From Microbacterium sp. SZ1 (GTDB taxonomy: Bacteria; Actinomycetota; Actinomycetes; Actinomycetales; Microbacteriaceae), in the NCBI RefSeq assembly GCF_002362255.1, contig NZ_LPVV01000023.1, forward strand, positions 1-64,000: a stretch of DNA of 64,000 bases, read 5' to 3'. Of the stretch, positions 21,597-30,604 are shown in pieces. Each line of letters opens with the position of its first letter. The first letter of the stretch is position 1. Below the pieces are notes generated by a model. It saw only the letters and a list, made by a program, of their open reading frames with translations. It was not told where the DNA came from and did no database searches. The translations under genes and the position numbers were made by a program.

Positions 21597-22004
21597 TCAG
21601 GCGGCGAGCCAGAGCCCCTTCGGGTTCGTGGCGATGGTCAGCCCTGCGGCCACCGTCTCGTCGTCGCCGATGCGAGCACCGCGGACGATGCGCGCTCCGG
21701 CTCCGATCTCGGTGCGGACGCCGATGTGCGCGTGGTCGCCCACGGCCGCGCCCTCTCCGATGTGCGCGTGCGCCTCGATGTGCGCACCCTCGCCGATCAC
21801 GGCATCCGGTTCGATCCATGCGCCGCGGGCGATGGTCGCCCCCGCGCCCACTCGGGCACCGGGTTCGATGTAGGCGCCCGCTTCGATGTGCGCCTTCGGA
21901 TGGACCTTCGCGCCGTGCGCGACGAGACCCCGACCGTTCGCGTGCTTGCGGTACCGCAGCGTCGCGCCCTGGTCGTTCTCGATGTCGACGTAGTTCTTGC
22001 CCAC
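21597..22004 (-). CDS. Left-handed beta-helix (hexapeptide repeat) protein
   Basis: Protein of 135 residues, from about 30 onward almost wholly hexapeptide repeats of the [LIV]-G-x-x-A/G type (AHIEAGAYIEPGARVGAGATIARGAWIEPDAVIGEGAHIE). That is enough for about five coils of a left-handed beta-helix as in LpxA-type acyltransferases. No C-terminal helical domain or clear catalytic histidine context is present, so it may be a structural or carbonic-anhydrase-like relative. The GTG at 22004 follows GGGAGGA and is preferred over upstream in-frame codons. Confidence 0.75.
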   Translation of the reverse strand: MGKNYVDIENDQGATLRYRKHANGRGLVAHGAKVHPKAHIEAGAYIEPGARVGAGATIARGAWIEPDAVIGEGAHIEAHAHIGEGAAVGDHAHIGVRTEIGAGARIVRGARIGDDETVAAGLTIATNPKGLWLAA

Positions 22005-22092
22005 TGTTCCTCCCGTGTTCCGGAGACCTCCGGATATATCAACAACCACAAGAGGTTCGGATTCATTCCCCGGAATGGATGGGGGGTTGACA

Positions 22093-22866
22093 TCATCTCT
22101 GACAGACGGGGCACCAGAAGGTGATGCGCTCGCGGGTGGGATCGGCGCCCAGTTCGCCGCGCCGGATCAGGGTGCCGCACCGTCGGCACGGGCGCCCTGC
22201 ACGGCCATACACCCAGGTGCCCTGCCCCGGCCGGTCGACGCCCGTGAACGTGCGGTGCCGGCGGTCGCGGTTCGCTCGGATCGTGCGCACACCCAGGGCG
22301 ATCAACGAGGGCACGTCGACCTCGGCGGCAGGAGTCGTGGGCAGCACTCCTCGGAGGAACAGCAGTTCAGCGGCGTATTCGTTGCCGAAGCCCGCGACGT
22401 TGCGCTGGTCGAGCAGGGCCACATGGATGCTGCGGTCGTCGGCGCTCACGCGGCGCGCGGCCTCGACGGCATCCCAGTCCGGACCGAGCGGATCCGGTCC
22501 GAGGTAGCCGACGAGCTCCTCCTCGTCCCGCGTCGGGACGACCTCGATCTCCGCGAGGTCGATGCCGACCGCATCGCGCTCGGCGGTGCCGACGATCGCG
22601 CGCACCTTGAACGCCGGATGCCGCCACCTCTCGCCGTGGCGATAGACCAGCCAGGCTCCGTCCATGCGCAGATGCGAATGCAGGGTGGTGTCGCCGATGC
22701 GCAGCAGCAGATGCTTGCCGCGGGCGACCGATGCCACGACGGGCTGGCCGGTGAGGTCGACGGTCGCGAAACGCGGGACCCGCAGGTCGAAGCGCGTCAC
22801 CTCGGCGCCGACGATGGCCTCCTCGAGGCGGCGCGCCGTGCGGAAGACGGTATCGCCCTCGGGCAT
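22093..22866 (-). CDS. nei: Endonuclease VIII-type DNA glycosylase
   Basis: Base-excision repair enzyme of 257 residues. The start MPEGDTVFRTA gives the catalytic N-terminal proline and E3 after methionine removal; longer starts would hide them. H2TH motif lies around DDRSIHVALLDQRNVAGFGNEYAAE, and a C-terminal zinc finger is formed by CRRC...CPVC. MPEGDT-type enzymes in actinobacteria are Nei2-like and remove oxidised pyrimidines. It overlaps the EI24 gene by one base. Confidence 0.93.
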   Translation of the reverse strand: MPEGDTVFRTARRLEEAIVGAEVTRFDLRVPRFATVDLTGQPVVASVARGKHLLLRIGDTTLHSHLRMDGAWLVYRHGERWRHPAFKVRAIVGTAERDAVGIDLAEIEVVPTRDEEELVGYLGPDPLGPDWDAVEAARRVSADDRSIHVALLDQRNVAGFGNEYAAELLFLRGVLPTTPAAEVDVPSLIALGVRTIRANRDRRHRTFTGVDRPGQGTWVYGRAGRPCRRCGTLIRRGELGADPTRERITFWCPVCQR

Positions 22867-23666
22867 CAGGCGCCCTCGAGCGACGGCGGGGTGGCCGACG
22901 GGTGGGAGGCGGGCGGATGGGCGGCCGGTGCGACCGGGGTGCGCTCGAGCATGCTGCGCGCGAGAACCGTCGCCCCGGCCACGGCCGCGGGCATCACCGC
23001 GACCGCGCCGCCGGGCACGAGGAAGCACAGCTGCGTCGCCGCGCCGAATCCGAGGACCCTGGCGCGACTGCCCCGGAACAGCGTCGCGCGGTCAGCGGGC
23101 GAGAGGTCGCGCGCATCGAACGCACGGCCGGTGAGCTCGCGAGCCAGCACCCGCCCCGAGAGCAGTACGCCGACGACAGGTCCGAGGATGCCGCCCACGA
23201 GCGGGATGAGACCGAGCAGCAGCACCACGATCGCGACGAGAACGCCGAGCAGGACCAGGCGGATGCCCTCGCCGAGCGCCGACCAGAAGCCGCCGCCGTC
23301 GGAGGCCGGCGCGTCGCCGAGGTCGGACTCGACCGCCCGCCAGATGCGCTGGTAGAACGGATCCCCGATCGCGAGCGCCAGCGCGCTGAACACCGCGCCG
23401 GCGAGGGCGAGGGCGGCTGCGAACAGCACGATGCCGACGACGCCGCGGAAGAGGTCGCGCCACGGCTCGGCCCAGCCGTCGGCGAAGGGCGTGGCCCAGT
23501 CGGCGATCGTCCAGAGCGAGAACGCGAGGGGGATCAGTGCGGCGAGGAGCAGCAGCCCCGCGATGACCGCCGGCACGAGACCGAGCGCCATCAGTCCTGG
23601 TCGCCGCCGCCACGTGCCGAAGCCGCGGAAGAGCATGCGGACGCCTTCGCCGAACTCGCGGATCAT
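22866..23666 (-). CDS. EI24/CysZ-like membrane protein
   Basis: Membrane protein of 266 residues with about five to six helices. FRGFGTWRRRPGLMALGLVPAVIAGLLL at the start and FAALALAIGDPFYQRI in the middle match the EI24/CysZ family, which includes sulfate transporters. A proline/alanine-rich tail ends the protein. Leaderless start: TAGGCT is 6 nt before the ATG. Co-transcribed with nei (1-nt overlap), but no functional link is evident. Confidence 0.82.
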   Translation of the reverse strand: MIREFGEGVRMLFRGFGTWRRRPGLMALGLVPAVIAGLLLLAALIPLAFSLWTIADWATPFADGWAEPWRDLFRGVVGIVLFAAALALAGAVFSALALAIGDPFYQRIWRAVESDLGDAPASDGGGFWSALGEGIRLVLLGVLVAIVVLLLGLIPLVGGILGPVVGVLLSGRVLARELTGRAFDARDLSPADRATLFRGSRARVLGFGAATQLCFLVPGGAVAVMPAAVAGATVLARSMLERTPVAPAAHPPASHPSATPPSLEGA

Positions 23667-23672
23667 GCGTCA

Positions 23673-23678
23673 AGCCTA
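23673..23678 (-). promoter_or_regulatory. -10 box, EI24-nei operon
   Basis: Minus-strand TAGGCT 6 nt before the ATG at 23666. Confidence 0.55.
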
Positions 23679-24362
23679 GGAGACGGGCGCCCCGACGATC
23701 GCGAGCAGGGTCGAGAGGTCGACCTCGCCGAGGGAGACCGCGCGGTGCACGCCGGGCGGAACGGCTCGGCCGGGATCCCCGACGACGAGCGTCGGGCAGC
23801 CGGCGGCGACGGCGGCTGAGGCGCCGACCAGGGCGTCCTCGAGCACGAGGCAGCGGTGCGGCGGCATCCCCAGCGCGGCCGCCCCGAGCAGATACGGATC
23901 GGGTGCGGGCTTCGTGAGCGGGGTGTCGTCGGCGGTGATCGAGGCGCGGAACGGCGAGAGGTCGACGTGCTGTCCGAAGTGGTCGACCCAGTGCCGCGGC
24001 GAGGAGGTCACGAGCGCCAGCGGGACGCCCGCCGCGGCGAGCTCGGCAAGCAGGCGGCGGGCGCCGGGTTGCCAGGAGATCTCGTCGCCGTAGCGTGCCA
24101 GCGCGCGGCGGTCGAGCTCTTCTGCGACGGCGTCGACGTCGCGCGGCAGGTCGAGCCGATCGCGCAGGAGCGCTGCGGTGCGGGCGAGGTCGAGCCCTTC
24201 GGATGCCGCGACGAGACCCTCGGCATCCGTCCTGCCGCGTCCCGACGGCAGGTGATCGTGCACGAACCGCTCGACCACCCGGAGCCAGGTGGCCTCGGTG
24301 TCGAGCAGCGTCCCGTCCATATCGCTCAGCACGGCCCATCCGGGTGACTGCTCGCCCGACAT
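23676..24362 (-). CDS. HAD-superfamily phosphatase (beta-phosphoglucomutase-like)
   Basis: HAD hydrolase of 228 residues. Motif I is SDMDGTLLDTEATW with both aspartates, motif II LVTSSPRHW, motif III KPAPDPYLLGAAALG and motif IV LVLEDALVGASAAVAAG. A helical cap lies between residues 20 and 90. This pattern is typical of sugar-phosphate phosphatases; the substrate cannot be read from sequence. The 3' end overlaps the EI24 promoter. Confidence 0.88.
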   Translation of the reverse strand: MSGEQSPGWAVLSDMDGTLLDTEATWLRVVERFVHDHLPSGRGRTDAEGLVAASEGLDLARTAALLRDRLDLPRDVDAVAEELDRRALARYGDEISWQPGARRLLAELAAAGVPLALVTSSPRHWVDHFGQHVDLSPFRASITADDTPLTKPAPDPYLLGAAALGMPPHRCLVLEDALVGASAAVAAGCPTLVVGDPGRAVPPGVHRAVSLGEVDLSTLLAIVGAPVS

Positions 24363-24491
24363 CGTCCTCCTCCGGTCACGTCGATCACGACCAGATCGCC
24401 GTGTCCATCCGCTCGCGCAGAGGAGGCCGCGTCGCGGCGCTCCGAGGAACAGCGGGTGAACGGCAGGGGGACGGACGGTGAAACCCCGCGG

Positions 24492-24509
24492 ACACGTGCG
24501 TGCACGTGT
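24492..24509. promoter_or_regulatory. Candidate operator upstream of GntR gene
   Basis: Perfect 8-2-8 palindrome ACACGTGC-GT-GCACGTGT, with a possible -10 TACGCT at 24555-24560 downstream. The 250-bp divergent region between the HAD and GntR genes holds no gene that I can support. Confidence 0.45.
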
Positions 24510-24612
24510 GCAGGCAACGGCCCCGAGTCACGCGGTGGAGGGCGGATGCAGGGTTACGCTGACGCCTGATGTGCCGGACCCCGAATCCGGCGATGCGAGA
24601 GGGGAGCGAGTC

Positions 24613-25362
24613 ATGCACCGATATCGGGAGATCGCGCGCGACCTGACGATCCGGATCGCGGACGGCGACTTCGACGCGACCGGCATGCTCCCCGCAGAGG
24701 CGCAGCTCGCCGAGTCCTTCGAGGTCTCGCGAGGCACGGTGCGCAACGCGCTCGTGCTCATGGCGCGACAGGGCGCGATCGCGCCGCGCCGCGGATCGGG
24801 GTGGCTGGTGCGCACGACCGCCCTGAGCCAGCGATTCTCGGAGGTGCGGTCGTTCGCGCAGTGGGCGCGCAGCCGGGGGATGGAGCCGGGCGGACAGGTC
24901 GTCGCGCAGCAGCGCCGCAGCGCGACGCCGACCGAGCTGCGCACGCTGCGTGGACACGGCGGCGGCGGGACCGGCCCGACGCAGGTGCTGGAGGTCGTGC
25001 GGCGGCGGACCCTGAACGGGCGGACGGTCATGCTGGAGCGCACGGCGTATCCACCGTGGATCGCTCCGCTGATCGAGGCGCTGCCCCCGGATGAGCCGTC
25101 GGTCGTCGGCGCCCTGGAAGCGCAGCACGGGGTGCGCATGGTGCACGGCGAGCATTCGATCGACGCGATCGCCGCACCCAGCGAGGACGCCCGGCTGCTG
25201 GACGTGCGCCGGTCGAGCCCGCTGCTGCGGGTGCGACGGGTGAGCTATGCGGCCGACGGTCGGGCGATTGAAACGGGGGACGACCGGTACCTCCCCGACG
25301 TGATGTCTTTCCAGGTGCAGGCATCGCTGCAGGGCACGTCGCTCACGCGGCGCACGGGATGA
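24613..25362 (+). CDS. GntR/HutC-family regulator
   Basis: Transcription factor of 249 residues with a winged helix (MLPAEAQLAESFEVSRGTVRNALVLMARQG) and a UTRA domain ending LLRVRRVSYAADGRAIETGDDRYLPDVMSFQVQ. The ATG at 24613 follows GGGGAGCGAG and aligns with family starts; an in-frame start at 24478 would add 45 unrelated residues. No transport or catabolic operon is adjacent, so the target is unknown; it may bind the palindrome at 24492. Confidence 0.87.
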   Translation: MHRYREIARDLTIRIADGDFDATGMLPAEAQLAESFEVSRGTVRNALVLMARQGAIAPRRGSGWLVRTTALSQRFSEVRSFAQWARSRGMEPGGQVVAQQRRSATPTELRTLRGHGGGGTGPTQVLEVVRRRTLNGRTVMLERTAYPPWIAPLIEALPPDEPSVVGALEAQHGVRMVHGEHSIDAIAAPSEDARLLDVRRSSPLLRVRRVSYAADGRAIETGDDRYLPDVMSFQVQASLQGTSLTRRTG

Positions 25363-25432
25363 GGCGGGCTGTCGGGCTGCTGCCGACTGTCGGGCTGTTG
25401 GCCCGTCGGGCGGCTGTCGACGCGTGGGCGAC

Positions 25433-28400
25433 TCAGATCGCCTTGCGCAGCGAGTAGCCGCGCGGGGTCGCCACGAAGCCCGCCTCCTGCAGTGCAGTCG
25501 CGAGCACGGTGCCGTACACGCCGTCTCCATCGACCTTCTCGACCGTGAGCGTGTCGAGTCGGCGCGCCCGGGAGGTCGCGGCGAGGTCAGCGGCGGCCGC
25601 GCGCAGCACGTCGGGATCGTCGCTGAAGGACAGGACCGTCTTGCCGCCGCGTTCGAGGTACAGCACGAGGGAGCCGTCGACGAGGACCACGAGCCCGCCG
25701 GCCTTGCGACCCGGACGGTGCGACACGTCGGCTCGTTTCGGCCAGCCGAGCGCGGCACCGTACGGGTTGGCCGGGTCGGTCGCTGCGAGGGTCACGGCGG
25801 CGAGCGGAGGCGGGTCGGCGAGACCGGCGAACGTGCGGAGGCGGTCGACGGTGGCGGATGCCGCGAACTGGGCGGCGCCGAGCTTCTCGATCACATAGCC
25901 GCGGCGGCAGTGCCCTGCCTCCTCGAATCCTGCGAGCACCCGGTAGGTCTGTGCGAAACCACCGGGCACGCCCTCGCTCTGCACCGCGCCGCGCGTCACG
26001 ACGCCGTAGCGGTCGAGCAGGAGCCCGGCGGTGACGGTCGCGCGGCGCGCGGCATCCGTCTCGATGGTGGGCAGGAGCGACCATCGCCCGCCGACCGAGG
26101 TCGGACGCGGGGTGGAGCGGGCGAGCGACATGCCACGGTAGGCGCGCGTGCGCGGGGCGCGGCGCGTCACCCGGTGGGCCTGCGATCCGCCGGCGAGCAG
26201 CGAGCGGATGGGGGCGAATGTGTCGTTGGTGACACGCCCCGACCAGGTGAGCGACCAGAGGGCTTCGAGCACGGACTGCTCGTTCTCGGCGCCCGCCATG
26301 TCTCGGAGCTGCGAGGCGAAGTACGCACCGCCTGCCTGCAGGGCGTCGAGCACCCGCGCTTCGAGCGAATCGGCGGCGATCTCGTCGTCGGGCTCGGGGA
26401 GCGTGAACGGCGCGAGGTCGGCGGGGTGCAACGACACCCACCCGTCGCGACCCGGGAGAGTGCCGTGGCCCGACCAGATGACCTCGCCCGCCGCGGTGAG
26501 TTCGTCGAGCAGAGCGGGGGAGTAGTCGCGCACCCGGGAGGGCAGGACCAGCGACTCCCAGGCGCTCGCCGGCACAGGCACGCCGGCGAACTGCTCGATC
26601 ACCGTGAGCACGCCGTCGATCCCTTCCAGCGGCCGGTTCAGGTGCTGCCAGTCGGGGAGGAAGCGGGCGTACGCCTCGGGGGAGACCGGTTCGACGCTGC
26701 CGCGGATCGCCGCGAGCGAGCGCATGCGCAGCCGTCGCAGCACCTCGGTGTCGCACCACTCGGTCTCGGTGCCGCTGCCGGATGCCTCGGGCAGGAAATA
26801 TCCGCTCGTCAGACGTCCCGCGTGTTCCAGTCGTTGCAGGGTGTGCCGGGCGACGGCCGCGCCGATGCCGAGGCGGGTGGCGAGAGCATCCGTCGTGAAG
26901 GGGCCGTGGGTACGGGCATACCGGGCGACGAGGTCGCCGAGCGGATCGGCGAGAGGTTCGAGGAAGGCGACGGGGATGCCGGTGGGCAGGGCTGCGCCGA
27001 GGGCGTCGCGCAGGCGCCCCGCGTCTTCGATCGCGGCGATGCGGGTCGTGCCGGCGATGGTCACGGGGATCGCCCGCCGGGCGGCGACGAGGGCGTCGAG
27101 GTGCACTGCGGCTTCGTCCCGGGTCGCGGGCGCGGCGGGTGCGGTCTCTGCGGTGGCGGTCGCTGTCTCGGACCCCGCTTCGAGGCGGAGCGCCACCTCA
27201 TCGGCATCCATCGGCCCGAGCATGCGCAGCAGGTCGGCGACGCCCTCGAGCCCGCGCACGCGACGCTCGGGGTCGAGGCGCTGGGCCTCGCGCTCGAACT
27301 GAGCGATGACCGCGGGGTCGAGGAGCTCACGCAGCTCGACCGTGCCCAGCAGCTCGCCGAGGAGCGCCGGGTCGACCGACAGCGCGGCGGCGCGGCGTTC
27401 GGCGAGCGGTGAGTCGCCCTCATACATGAACGCGCCGACGTAGCCGAAGAGCAGGTCGCGGGCGTAGGGCGACGGCTGGCCGGGCTGGGTCTCGACGAGG
27501 CGGATGCTGCGGTCGGCGATCGAGGTGGCGAGCCGGCGCAGCGAGGGGAGGTCGTAGACGTCCTGCAATACCTCGCGCAGCGTCTCGAGGATGACGGGGA
27601 AGGTCGGATGCCGACGGGCCACCTCGAGCAGCTGGGCCGATCGCTGCCGCTGCTGCCAGAGAGGCGTACGACGATTGGGGTTCGTGCGCGGCATCAGCAG
27701 CGCGCGGGCGGCGCACTCGCGGAAGCGCGAGGCGAACAGGGCCGAGCCGCCGACCTCCTGCGTGACGAGCTGCTCGAGCTCGTCGGGGTCGAACACGAAC
27801 AGCTCAGCGCCCGGCGGCTCGGACTCGGCGTCGGGCAGCCGCACGATGATGCCGTCGTCGCTCGCGACCGCCGACCCTTCGACGCCCAGCCGCTCGCGGA
27901 CGCGGGCGTTGATCGCGAGCGCCCACGGCGCATGCACCTTCATGCCGTACGGGGAATGGAGGATCACCCGCCAGTCGCCGACCTCGTCATGACCACGTTC
28001 GACCGTGAGCGTGCGGTCGGTGGGCAGTGTGCCGGTCGCTTCGCGCTGCTCGGTGAGATGCGCCATGAGGTTGGCGCGCGCCTGCTCGTCGAGTCCGGCG
28101 TCGATGAGCCGCTGGGTCGCCTTGTCGGGGCTTGCCGATGACACCTCGCGCGAGAACTTCCCGAGCGCCTCACCGAGTTCGAACGGGCGGCCGATGCCGT
28201 CGCCGTGCCAGAAGGGCACCTTGCCCGGCTGCCCGTATGCAGGGATCACATTGACGCGGTCGTGCGTGATCTCGGCGATCCGCCAGCTGGTGGTGCCGAG
28301 GGTGAACACATCGCCGACCCGGGATTCGTAGACCATCTCCTCGTCGAGTTCGCCGACCCGCGCGCCGGTGCTCTCGCCTGCGACGAAGACGCCGAAGAGA

Positions 28401-30106
28401 CCGCGGTCGGGAATCGTGCCGCCGCTCGTGACGGCGATGCGCTGCGCGCCGGGGCGACCGGTGAGTGTGCCGGCATCGCGATCCCACACGAGGCGCGGTC
28501 GCAGCTCGGCGAACTCGTCGGATGGGAACCGGCCGGCGAGCAGGTCGAGGGTCGCCTCGTACGCCGAGCGGGGCAGCGACTGGAACGGCGCGGAGCGCCT
28601 CACGGTCTCGAACCACTCCTCGACGCTGATGGCCCCGAGCGCGCTCGCCGCGACGGTCTGCTGCGCGAGGATGTCGAGCGGGTTGCGCGGCACCTGGATG
28701 GCCTCGATCTTGCCCGCCAGCATCCGCTCGGTGACGATCGCGGTGTGCAGCACGTCGCCGCGGTGCTTCGGGAACAGGGCCGCGCGGCTGATCTCGCCGA
28801 CCTGGTGACCGGCCCGGCCGACGCGCTGCAGGCCGGACGCTGCGGACGGCGGAGCCTCGACCTGGATCACGAGGTCGACCGCGCCCATGTCGATGCCGAG
28901 TTCGAGGCTGCTCGTCGCGACGACGCAGCGCAGGACACCGGACTTCAGCTCCTCCTCGACCTGGGCGCGCTGCTCCTTCGACACCGAGCCGTGGTGGGCC
29001 TTCGCGAGCACGGGGTCGGCGCCGGCGGTCGCGCCGGCCTGCGCCATCATCCCCGCCGGCACTGTGGCCTCGGGGAGCGGGACGCCGATGCGCTCGGAGT
29101 AGATCTCGTTCAGTCTGCCCGTCAGACGCTCGGCGAGGCGCCGCGAGTTCGCGAACACGATCGTGGAGCTGTTCTGCAGGATGCGGTCGACGATCGCCTC
29201 TTCGACGTGCGGCCAGATCGACCCCGTGACCTCGGTGTACTCGGCGGAGCCGTCGTCGGCGGCCGCGCCGGCGGCACCGGGCGGCGGAGGCGGGTTGGTC
29301 ATGTCGTCCATCGGCACGACGACGCCGAGCTCGAAGGTCTTCGATGCCGGCGGAGCGACGATCTCGACGGGTGCTGCGCCGCCGAGGAAGCGCGCGACCT
29401 CGTCGATCGGCCGCACCGTCGCCGAGAGTCCGATGCGCTGGGCGGGTTCGTCGTGGCCGTTGGTCTGGCGCAGCGCGTCGAGTCGCTCGAGGCTCACGGC
29501 GAGGTGGGCGCCGCGCTTCGTGGCGGCGACCGCGTGCACCTCGTCGATGATCACGGTGTGCACGTCGCGCAGCGTCTCGCCCGCGCGGCTCGTGAGCATG
29601 AGGTACAGCGACTCGGGGGTGGTGATGAGGATGTCGGGCGGGTCGGCGACGAGTTTGCGGCGGTCGCTCGACGTGGTGTCGCCGGAGCGAACGCCGACCG
29701 TCACTGCGGGCGCCGGCATGTTCAGCCGTCGGGCGGACTGGCCGATGCCGATGAGCGGCGACCGCAGGTTGCGCTCGACGTCGACGCCGAGCGCCTTGAG
29801 CGGTGAGATGTAGAGGATGCGGGTGCGCGACGCATCGGCATCCTTCTTGGCCTTCCTCTCCTGCCCCTTCTTCGCGGTGGCAGCCGCCTCGACCGCACCC
29901 GCCGCGATGCGCTCGCGGAACACGCTGTCGATCGCCCAGAGGAACGCCGACAGCGTCTTGCCCGAACCGGTCGGAGCGACGACCAGAGCGTGCTTTCCGG
30001 CCGAGATGGCCTCCCACGCCCCCGCCTGCGCGGGGGTGGGCGCAGTGAACGCCCTGCGGAACCAGTCCTGGGTCGCGGGGGTGAAACGCTCGAGCACGTC
30101 GCTCAT
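25433..30106 (-). CDS. lhr: Lhr-type large DNA helicase
   Basis: Superfamily 2 ATP-dependent 3'-5' DNA helicase of 1557 residues, the normal size for bacterial Lhr. Walker A is APTGSGKT (near 40), motif II IIDEVHAV, motif III SATVRPIDE and motif VI HQVGRAGHQVGE-like RVGRAGHQVG. Lhr-specific winged-helix and core domains follow to about 860, then the long C-terminal region with winged-helix repeats of the AlkZ-like fold. The ATG at 30106 begins MSDVLERFTPATQDWFRRAF, matching homologs; an open frame extending to 30556 is an artefact. It works in DNA repair; actinobacterial Lhr often accompanies nei-type genes. Confidence 0.95.
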   Translation of the reverse strand: MSDVLERFTPATQDWFRRAFTAPTPAQAGAWEAISAGKHALVVAPTGSGKTLSAFLWAIDSVFRERIAAGAVEAAATAKKGQERKAKKDADASRTRILYISPLKALGVDVERNLRSPLIGIGQSARRLNMPAPAVTVGVRSGDTTSSDRRKLVADPPDILITTPESLYLMLTSRAGETLRDVHTVIIDEVHAVAATKRGAHLAVSLERLDALRQTNGHDEPAQRIGLSATVRPIDEVARFLGGAAPVEIVAPPASKTFELGVVVPMDDMTNPPPPPGAAGAAADDGSAEYTEVTGSIWPHVEEAIVDRILQNSSTIVFANSRRLAERLTGRLNEIYSERIGVPLPEATVPAGMMAQAGATAGADPVLAKAHHGSVSKEQRAQVEEELKSGVLRCVVATSSLELGIDMGAVDLVIQVEAPPSAASGLQRVGRAGHQVGEISRAALFPKHRGDVLHTAIVTERMLAGKIEAIQVPRNPLDILAQQTVAASALGAISVEEWFETVRRSAPFQSLPRSAYEATLDLLAGRFPSDEFAELRPRLVWDRDAGTLTGRPGAQRIAVTSGGTIPDRGLFGVFVAGESTGARVGELDEEMVYESRVGDVFTLGTTSWRIAEITHDRVNVIPAYGQPGKVPFWHGDGIGRPFELGEALGKFSREVSSASPDKATQRLIDAGLDEQARANLMAHLTEQREATGTLPTDRTLTVERGHDEVGDWRVILHSPYGMKVHAPWALAINARVRERLGVEGSAVASDDGIIVRLPDAESEPPGAELFVFDPDELEQLVTQEVGGSALFASRFRECAARALLMPRTNPNRRTPLWQQRQRSAQLLEVARRHPTFPVILETLREVLQDVYDLPSLRRLATSIADRSIRLVETQPGQPSPYARDLLFGYVGAFMYEGDSPLAERRAAALSVDPALLGELLGTVELRELLDPAVIAQFEREAQRLDPERRVRGLEGVADLLRMLGPMDADEVALRLEAGSETATATAETAPAAPATRDEAAVHLDALVAARRAIPVTIAGTTRIAAIEDAGRLRDALGAALPTGIPVAFLEPLADPLGDLVARYARTHGPFTTDALATRLGIGAAVARHTLQRLEHAGRLTSGYFLPEASGSGTETEWCDTEVLRRLRMRSLAAIRGSVEPVSPEAYARFLPDWQHLNRPLEGIDGVLTVIEQFAGVPVPASAWESLVLPSRVRDYSPALLDELTAAGEVIWSGHGTLPGRDGWVSLHPADLAPFTLPEPDDEIAADSLEARVLDALQAGGAYFASQLRDMAGAENEQSVLEALWSLTWSGRVTNDTFAPIRSLLAGGSQAHRVTRRAPRTRAYRGMSLARSTPRPTSVGGRWSLLPTIETDAARRATVTAGLLLDRYGVVTRGAVQSEGVPGGFAQTYRVLAGFEEAGHCRRGYVIEKLGAAQFAASATVDRLRTFAGLADPPPLAAVTLAATDPANPYGAALGWPKRADVSHRPGRKAGGLVVLVDGSLVLYLERGGKTVLSFSDDPDVLRAAAADLAATSRARRLDTLTVEKVDGDGVYGTVLATALQEAGFVATPRGYSLRKAI

Positions 30107-30175
30107 CCCTCCATCATCACCCGGACCACCGACATGGGGTTTCGGATTGTCCGACCCCCGGAGCATGCTGTAGGC

Positions 30176-30586
30176 ATGGCGACGCACACCACCGACTACC
30201 GCGCCACGTTCATCGAGGTCGCCGAGGACTGCCCGGTCGACCACGCGCAGGAGCCGCCCGCCGGCGAGAGGCCCACGATCGCGGCGCTGCACTACCGACT
30301 GATCACCGAGAAGCCGTACGGACGCACGTCGGACGACGTGATCTTCGAGACCCATGCGCTGCGTCAGGGCATCGACCCCGATGACGCCGCGGCCCGCGAG
30401 GCGTTCTTCGCGAAGGGCCAGCCGTGCCTGCGCTCCTCGCCGCTCGGCAAGCGCTACGGCTGGGGCATCGACCATGACGCCGAGGGCAGGGTGGCTCTCG
30501 TTCCGCGCGAATCCGAGGAGTACGCGGTGCGGGCCTCCGACCCCGCGATCGCCCACACGAAGGCGATGCGGAGCCGGCGGGCGTGA
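30176..30586 (+). CDS. DUF6157-like protein
   Basis: Soluble protein of 136 residues: MATHTTDYRATFIEVAEDCP, then IAALHYRLITEKPYGRTSDDVIFETHALR and a basic C-terminus. This is the DUF6157 pattern, widespread and uncharacterised. A CATGCT hexamer lies 6 nt before the ATG. Divergent from lhr. Confidence 0.8.
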   Translation: MATHTTDYRATFIEVAEDCPVDHAQEPPAGERPTIAALHYRLITEKPYGRTSDDVIFETHALRQGIDPDDAAAREAFFAKGQPCLRSSPLGKRYGWGIDHDAEGRVALVPRESEEYAVRASDPAIAHTKAMRSRRA

Positions 30587-30604
30587 CCCAGAGCGCCGCG
30601 GACC

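Noticed and set aside
25424..27412. 662-codon plus-strand frame inside lhr
   Set aside because: Composition is typical of the antisense frame of a high-G+C gene; the lhr motifs on the other strand are unambiguous.
30107..30556. N-terminal extension of lhr by 150 codons
   Set aside because: It is antisense to the DUF6157 gene and has no helicase features; MSDVLERFTP at 30106 matches the family start.
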